Origin: JAVDCA01 sp035764045
GTDB lineage: Bacteria > Pseudomonadota > Alphaproteobacteria > Rhizobiales > Xanthobacteraceae
NCBI GenBank assembly: GCA_035764045.1
Contig: DASTZX010000432.1
Span: 1-26,046, forward strand
DNA: 26,046 nucleotides
Reading direction: 5' to 3'
Of this stretch, positions 22,520-26,046 are shown in pieces. The translations under genes were made by a program, and so were the position numbers. The first letter of the stretch is position 1. The number at the start of each line of letters is the position of its first letter. Below the pieces are notes generated by a model. That model did no database searches. It was not told the DNA's origin and saw nothing but the letters and a program-made list of their open reading frames with translations.

Positions 22520-23584
22520 ATGGGACACAAGACGATGGCCAGGGGGACGATTGCGGCGCGCGTCATCGCGGCCGTGCGCGGTTTCGGTCTTGCAGCGCTC
22601 CTCGCAGCGCCCTTGGCGGCGGCGGTCGCCGGCAGCGCGGCGGCGCAGGACAGCAAGGCGATGGTGATCAAGCTCGCCACCGCAACCCTCAACGACGCCC
22701 AGCATGAATGGCTCAAGCGCTTCGCCGCGAAGATCGAAAAGACCACCAATGGCCGGATGAAGGCCGAGGTCTACCCGGCGAGCCAGCTCGGCGCCATTCC
22801 GCGCATGATCGAGGGCACGCAGCTCGGCTCGATCCAGATGTGGGTCGGGCCGCCGGAATTCCTCGTCGGCGTCGACCAGCGCTTCGAGCTCTTGAGCGCG
22901 CCCGGGCTGATCCAGAACGACCAGCACGCAGTCCGGCTGCTCAATGACGCGGCATTCACCAAAAGCTTTCTGACGCTCGGCGCCAACAAGGGCCTGGTCG
23001 GCGCAAGCCTCTTCCTCACCGGTCCCGGCGCCATCGACATGCGCACGCCGGCCCGCACGCTGGCCGATCTCAAAGGCAAGAAGATCCGCGTGCTCGCCTC
23101 GCCGTTCCAGATGGAGCAGATGACCCGGCTCGAGGCGACCGGGGTCCCGCTCACATTGGGCGACGTGCTGCCGGCGATTCAGCAGGGCACGATCGACGGC
23201 GCGTTCGGCTCGACTCCGGTGTTCACGGCGCTGCAGTACCAGGGCGCCGCCAAGTACATGCTGGAGACCGGGCAGGCCTACATCTTCAGCAGCGCGGTCA
23301 TGAGCAAGCGATGGTTCGATCCCCTTCCCGCCGATCTCAAGCAGGCCGTGCTGGCGACCGCGCAGGAGGCGACGAAGGAGGTCATCCCGTGGGGGGCGGA
23401 CTTCATCACCGCGCAACGCAAGGTGTGGGCGGACAAGGGCGGAGAGGTGATCTACCTGTCCGAGGCCGATCACGCCGCGATGATCGCCAAGCTGCGTCCG
23501 GTGGGCGACGACATCGTCAAGAGCAAGCCCGCGCTCAAGCCGCTGTGGGACGAGCTGGTCGCCGCCGCAAAGCGCGCGCAGTAA
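22520..23584 (+). CDS. dctP: TRAP transporter DctP-family solute-binding protein
   Basis: The 354-residue protein has a Sec signal peptide (basic start, then GFGLAALLAAPLAAAVAGSAAAQ, cleavage near residue 43). The DctP core includes VIKLATATLNDAQHEWLKRFA, GRMKAEVYPASQLGAIPRMIEGTQLG, TLADLKGKKIRVLASPFQM and PLTLGDVLPAIQQGTIDGAF. The Arg in KKIRVLASP corresponds to the conserved arginine that binds the substrate carboxylate in most DctP proteins. It hands organic acids to DctQM. It is the first gene of a dctPQM operon, with a small hairpin before dctQ. A second ATG five codons in is an alternative start. The 'MWVGP' and 'FLVGVDQ' segments fit a carboxylate binder, but the ligand cannot be named. 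Confidence 0.95.
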   Translation: MGHKTMARGTIAARVIAAVRGFGLAALLAAPLAAAVAGSAAAQDSKAMVIKLATATLNDAQHEWLKRFAAKIEKTTNGRMKAEVYPASQLGAIPRMIEGTQLGSIQMWVGPPEFLVGVDQRFELLSAPGLIQNDQHAVRLLNDAAFTKSFLTLGANKGLVGASLFLTGPGAIDMRTPARTLADLKGKKIRVLASPFQMEQMTRLEATGVPLTLGDVLPAIQQGTIDGAFGSTPVFTALQYQGAAKYMLETGQAYIFSSAVMSKRWFDPLPADLKQAVLATAQEATKEVIPWGADFITAQRKVWADKGGEVIYLSEADHAAMIAKLRPVGDDIVKSKPALKPLWDELVAAAKRAQ

Positions 23585-23600
23585 GTCGCGGCGTCCGAGC

Positions 23601-23622
23601 TCCCTCTCCTCGAAACGGAGAG
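23601..23622 (+). other. Intercistronic hairpin between dctP and dctQ
   Basis: CTCTCC (23604-23609) pairs with GGAGAG (23617-23622) around the loop TCGAAAC; flanking GCT/AGC can extend it past a two-base bulge. It sits just before the dctQ ribosome site GGAGGG (23628-23633). Like the tctC-tctB hairpin, it may stabilise the binding-protein mRNA or limit read-through; that is inference. Confidence 0.4.
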
Positions 23623-23636
23623 AGCCCGGAGGGTCC

Positions 23637-24152
23637 ATGCGCGAGTGGAGAGGCATGAAAGCGATCAGGACCCTCGCCGCCGTCGTTCTCGTGCTCGCCG
23701 CGACCGCCCTCCTGATGGCGGTCGGGCTCAACTTCGCCAACATCATCGGCCGCTACGTGCTGCACACGCCGATCGCCTCGGCCGAGGAGGTCATGCTGTT
23801 CCTGTTCGTCGCCTCGGTCTTCCTCGGCAACAGCGTGGTCGGCTGGCAGGCGCGGCAGATCCGGATGGACGTCCTCCTGCACGTGCTGCCGCCGCGATGG
23901 CGGCGCCGCTTCGACCTCCTCGCCGATCTCGCCGTGATCGCGGTCAGCCTCACCATCATCGTGATCGGCTGGCCGGCGATCCAGATGCTGGCGGAGTTCG
24001 ACGAGCGCAGCCAGGCCGCGGACATCCCCATGGTCATCCCGCAGGCGCTGATCCCGATCGGGCTCGCGCTCAATGCCTTCCTGGTCGCGGCGCGCTTGGT
24101 GGCCGAGTTTCGCGGCCGCCGCCGCGAGCATCCGCCCACGGAGGCATTCTGA
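23637..24152 (+). CDS. dctQ: TRAP transporter small membrane subunit DctQ
   Basis: The 171-residue protein has the four membrane segments and length expected of DctQ: TLAAVVLVLAATALLMAVGL (about 11-30), EEVMLFLFVASVFLGNSVVG (about 49-68), LLADLAVIAVSLTIIVIGWP (about 95-114) and VIPQALIPIGLALNAFLVAA (about 137-156). Typical text such as NIIGRYVLHTPIASAEE and WQARQIRMDVL is present. DctQ partners DctM and docks the binding protein. The start ATG follows GGAGGGTCC; a second ATG six codons downstream, after GGAGAGGC, is also possible. It is placed between dctP and dctM as usual for this family. Confidence 0.95.
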   Translation: MREWRGMKAIRTLAAVVLVLAATALLMAVGLNFANIIGRYVLHTPIASAEEVMLFLFVASVFLGNSVVGWQARQIRMDVLLHVLPPRWRRRFDLLADLAVIAVSLTIIVIGWPAIQMLAEFDERSQAADIPMVIPQALIPIGLALNAFLVAARLVAEFRGRRREHPPTEAF

Positions 24153-24196
24153 CGTGACGACCGCGCATCGATCGCCGGCAGCGTAGGGCGGGACCC

Positions 24197-25477
24197 GTGA
24201 CCGCCACCTTCGTGTTCTTCATCCTGCCGGTGATCCTGCTGTGCATCGGCATTCCGATCTATCTCATCCTGCTCATCGCCTCGCTCGCCGCCATGGTGTT
24301 CGTGGTCGATGTGCCGCTCGCGACCATCCAGACCAACATGTTCGGCGGGCTCGACAACTTCCCGCTGCTCGCCATCCCCTTCTTCATCCTGGCCGGGGAG
24401 ATCATGGGCCAGGGCGGCATCGCCAAGCGCGTGATCATCTGGGTCACGGCGCTGACCGGCAGCGCACGCGGCTCGCTGCCGATCACCGCGATCGCCTCCT
24501 CGGAGCTGTTCGGCGCCATGTCGCACACCGCTGTCGGCACGGTGGCGGCGGTCGGCCGGCTGGTCTACCCGGCGCTGCGCAACGGCGGCTATGGCGAGCG
24601 CTTCACGGTCAGCCTGATCGCCTCCTCGGGGGCGATCGCGGTCGTGATCCCGCCCTCGATCGCCATGATCCTCTACAGCATGTCGGCGCAGCAGTCGGCG
24701 GTCGCGCTGTTCACGGCCGGCATCGTGCCGAGCCTGCTCATCGGCCTGGTCGATGCGCTCTACGTGATCCTCTATTCGCGCCGGCGCAACGTGGCCGTCG
24801 GCGAGCGGGCGTCGTGGCCGAAGATCTGGGCCGCAACCAAGGACGCAAGCTGGGCGCTCGGCACGCCGATCGTCATCTTCGGCGGCATCTACGGCGGCAT
24901 CTTCACCCCGACCGAAGCCGCCGGCGTCGCCGCGATCTACTCGATCGTGGTCACCATGTTCATCTATCGCGACATCGGCTGGTCCGAGCTGTGGCAGATC
25001 ACGCTCTCGTCGGTGTTCCTCATCTCGCAGATCCTCATCATCGTCACGGCCGCCGGCATCTATTCGTGGCTGCTCACCACCAGCGGCATCCCGCAGCATC
25101 TGGTCGCCGGCATGGAGGCGCTGAACCTGCATCCCTGGCAGACGCTGCTGATCGTCAATCTCGGCCTGCTCCTCGTCGGCAGCTTCCTCGAGCCGCCGGC
25201 GGCGATCATGATCCTCACCCCGCTGCTCCTGCCGATGGTGCAGGCGGCCGGGGTGCACCCGATCCACTTCGGGATCATCATGGCGGTCAATCTGAGCATC
25301 GGCATGTACACGCCGCCGTTCGGGCTCAACCTGTTCGCCTCGCAGGCGATCTTCAACCAGCCGCTCGGCTCGATCTATCGCGGCGTGATCCCGTTCGTGC
25401 TGATCAATTTCATCACCCTGATGCTGATCAGCTACGCGCCGGTGCTGTCGATGGGGCTGGTGGCGCTCGGCAACTGA
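24197..25477 (+). CDS. dctM: TRAP transporter large permease subunit DctM
   Basis: The 426-residue polytopic protein has the standard DctM length with about 11-12 membrane spans. Characteristic segments include FPLLAIPFFILAGEIMGQGG, SSELFGAMSHTAVGTVAAVG, ASSGAIAVVIPPSIAMILYS, GIFTPTEAAGVAAIYSIVV and LEPPAAIMILTPLLLPMVQA. It is the Na+-coupled channel subunit of the TRAP system. The start is GTG at 24197, 44 bases after dctQ. The 3' end converges on the minus-strand binding-protein gene with only 15 bases between stop codons, and a six-pair TGAGCG/CGCTCA inverted repeat (25475-25480 with 25490-25495) spans both. No truncation or frameshift is visible. Confidence 0.95.
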   Translation: MTATFVFFILPVILLCIGIPIYLILLIASLAAMVFVVDVPLATIQTNMFGGLDNFPLLAIPFFILAGEIMGQGGIAKRVIIWVTALTGSARGSLPITAIASSELFGAMSHTAVGTVAAVGRLVYPALRNGGYGERFTVSLIASSGAIAVVIPPSIAMILYSMSAQQSAVALFTAGIVPSLLIGLVDALYVILYSRRRNVAVGERASWPKIWAATKDASWALGTPIVIFGGIYGGIFTPTEAAGVAAIYSIVVTMFIYRDIGWSELWQITLSSVFLISQILIIVTAAGIYSWLLTTSGIPQHLVAGMEALNLHPWQTLLIVNLGLLLVGSFLEPPAAIMILTPLLLPMVQAAGVHPIHFGIIMAVNLSIGMYTPPFGLNLFASQAIFNQPLGSIYRGVIPFVLINFITLMLISYAPVLSMGLVALGN

Positions 25478-25492
25478 GCGGGCAAAACGCGC

Positions 25493-26046
25493 TCACCCCA
25501 GGCTGGCGTCGACGCAATCCTCGAACTGCGGCGGGCGCGACAGCACTCCGCCCGAGCGAAAGCTTTCGGCCAGGCGGGCAAACCCCTCGCGCGACATCTC
25601 GGGCGTCGCCGCCCACAGCCCGGCCGCGTGGTAGCGCCGCAGCGCGCGGGCGAGCCGCTCCGGTGCGACGTCGGCGAAGTATGCGGACGTCGCGGCGGCA
25701 AGCTCGCTGCCATCGTCCGCCGCGAGCCGGGCCTGCATCGCGGCGAGGCCGCGGCGCACCGCCGCGAATGCCTGGGGATCGCGCGCGATGCGCGCACGCG
25801 ACGCGATGAAGCTCGTGTAGACGCAAGGCCCGCGCGTGCTCGCGGCGTAGACGATCCTGCCGATCCCCTCCTCCAATGCCGTCGATACGAACGGCTCGAA
25901 CACCTGCACCACGTCGATCGACCCCTCGCGCAACGCCGCGATGTTCTGCACCATCGTGCGATCCCGCACGCGCTCGAGGCGATCGGGATCGAGGCCGGCG
26001 AGGCGCAGGTCGTGTTGCAGGCACATCCACGGCGTCGGCACCTCGG
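25493..26046 (-). CDS. NMT1/ThiY-like substrate-binding protein, C-terminal part (cut by window end)
   Basis: The frame enters from beyond the right edge, so the visible 184 residues are the C-terminal two thirds or so. It reads EVPTPWMCLQHDLRLAGLDP and then ALREGSIDVVQVFEPFVSTALEEG, GPCVYTSFIASRARIARDPQ and FADVAPERLARALRRYHAAG. These are typical of ABC-type NitT/SsuA/NMT1 binding proteins that bind small nitrogen or sulfur compounds, or of cytoplasmic relatives. It ends at TGA (25493-25495). Whether it has a signal peptide lies outside the window. It resembles, in general type, the protein at 21359-22291 on the other side of dctPQM; I cannot say how similar they are without alignment. Confidence 0.8.
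   Translation of the reverse strand, partial: EVPTPWMCLQHDLRLAGLDPDRLERVRDRTMVQNIAALREGSIDVVQVFEPFVSTALEEGIGRIVYAASTRGPCVYTSFIASRARIARDPQAFAAVRRGLAAMQARLAADDGSELAAATSAYFADVAPERLARALRRYHAAGLWAATPEMSREGFARLAESFRSGGVLSRPPQFEDCVDASLG

Noticed and set aside
22292..23746. Extension of the NMT1-like gene upstream to a 795-residue protein
   Set aside because: The extra part is antisense to dctP and composed of Arg/His/Asp-rich shadow sequence; the ATG at 22291 has a good ribosome site and begins the known fold.
25475..25495. Six-pair inverted repeat TGAGCG/CGCTCA between the convergent stops as a terminator
   Set aside because: Three of the six pairs are forced by the facing TGA stop codons and there is no T-run, so only three extra pairs remain.
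1..26046. tRNA, rRNA, CRISPR arrays, insertion sequences, prophage or attachment sites
   Set aside because: I looked for these on both strands and saw no cloverleaf, regularly spaced repeats, transposase or integrase motifs.

Overview
The window is a GC-rich chromosomal segment of an alphaproteobacterium, most likely from the Hyphomicrobiales (Bradyrhizobium / Xanthobacteraceae-like). This rests on base composition, a complete minCDE operon preceded by TTAA-N7-TTAA boxes of the CtrA type, a wealth of periplasmic solute-binding proteins (Bug/TctC, TAXI, DctP, NMT1-like), and small conserved hypothetical proteins of a kind I associate with that order. No tRNA, rRNA, phage, insertion sequence or CRISPR array is visible, and there is no recognisable transcription-factor gene in the whole window. 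The species call is inference.

Layout. (1) 1-4645, minus strand: a tightly overlapped operon for a three-subunit molybdenum hydroxylase (large subunit fused at its C terminus to a CoxG-like SRPBCC domain, FAD subunit, 2Fe-2S subunit), followed by the start of an AMP-dependent acyl-CoA synthetase that runs off the window. (2) 4807-6844, minus: minC-minD-minE, the division-site selection system, with three evenly spaced TTAA boxes upstream. (3) 7073-10292, minus: a tripartite tricarboxylate transporter tctC-tctB-tctA, with a strong hairpin between the binding-protein gene and the membrane genes. (4) 10359-13106, minus: a TAXI-type TRAP binding protein without permease, followed by a membrane-anchored proline/alanine-rich protein with a C-terminal Sel1/TPR-like domain. 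(5) 13469-13840, minus: a small hypothetical protein. (6) 14071-18649, plus: a compact catabolic cluster of BKACE-type beta-keto acid cleavage enzyme, GMC oxidoreductase, ACMSD-like amidohydrolase and aldo/keto reductase. (7) 18704-21103: a conserved hypothetical, a bicupin oxalate decarboxylase (both minus) and a 97-residue hypothetical (plus). (8) 21359-26046: a DctPQM TRAP transporter (plus) flanked on both sides by minus-strand NMT1/ThiY-like binding proteins, the last one cut by the window end.

How the parts fit. Apart from minCDE the window is an accessory catabolic and uptake region for small organic acids: three uptake systems or parts of them, an oxalate-degrading enzyme, a molybdenum hydroxylase paired with a CoA ligase, and the four-enzyme BKACE cluster. 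The BKACE cluster is the best candidate for an undescribed pathway: its members suggest oxidation of an alcohol, decarboxylation or hydrolysis of a carboxylated intermediate, carbonyl reduction, and acetyl-CoA-dependent cleavage of a beta-keto acid, but the substrate cannot be read from sequence. The most interesting non-coding signals are the CtrA-type boxes ahead of minC, a possible small RNA ending in a clear minus-strand terminator near 21127-21205, and repeats or palindromes in the promoter regions of the oxalate decarboxylase, BKACE and TRAP genes.
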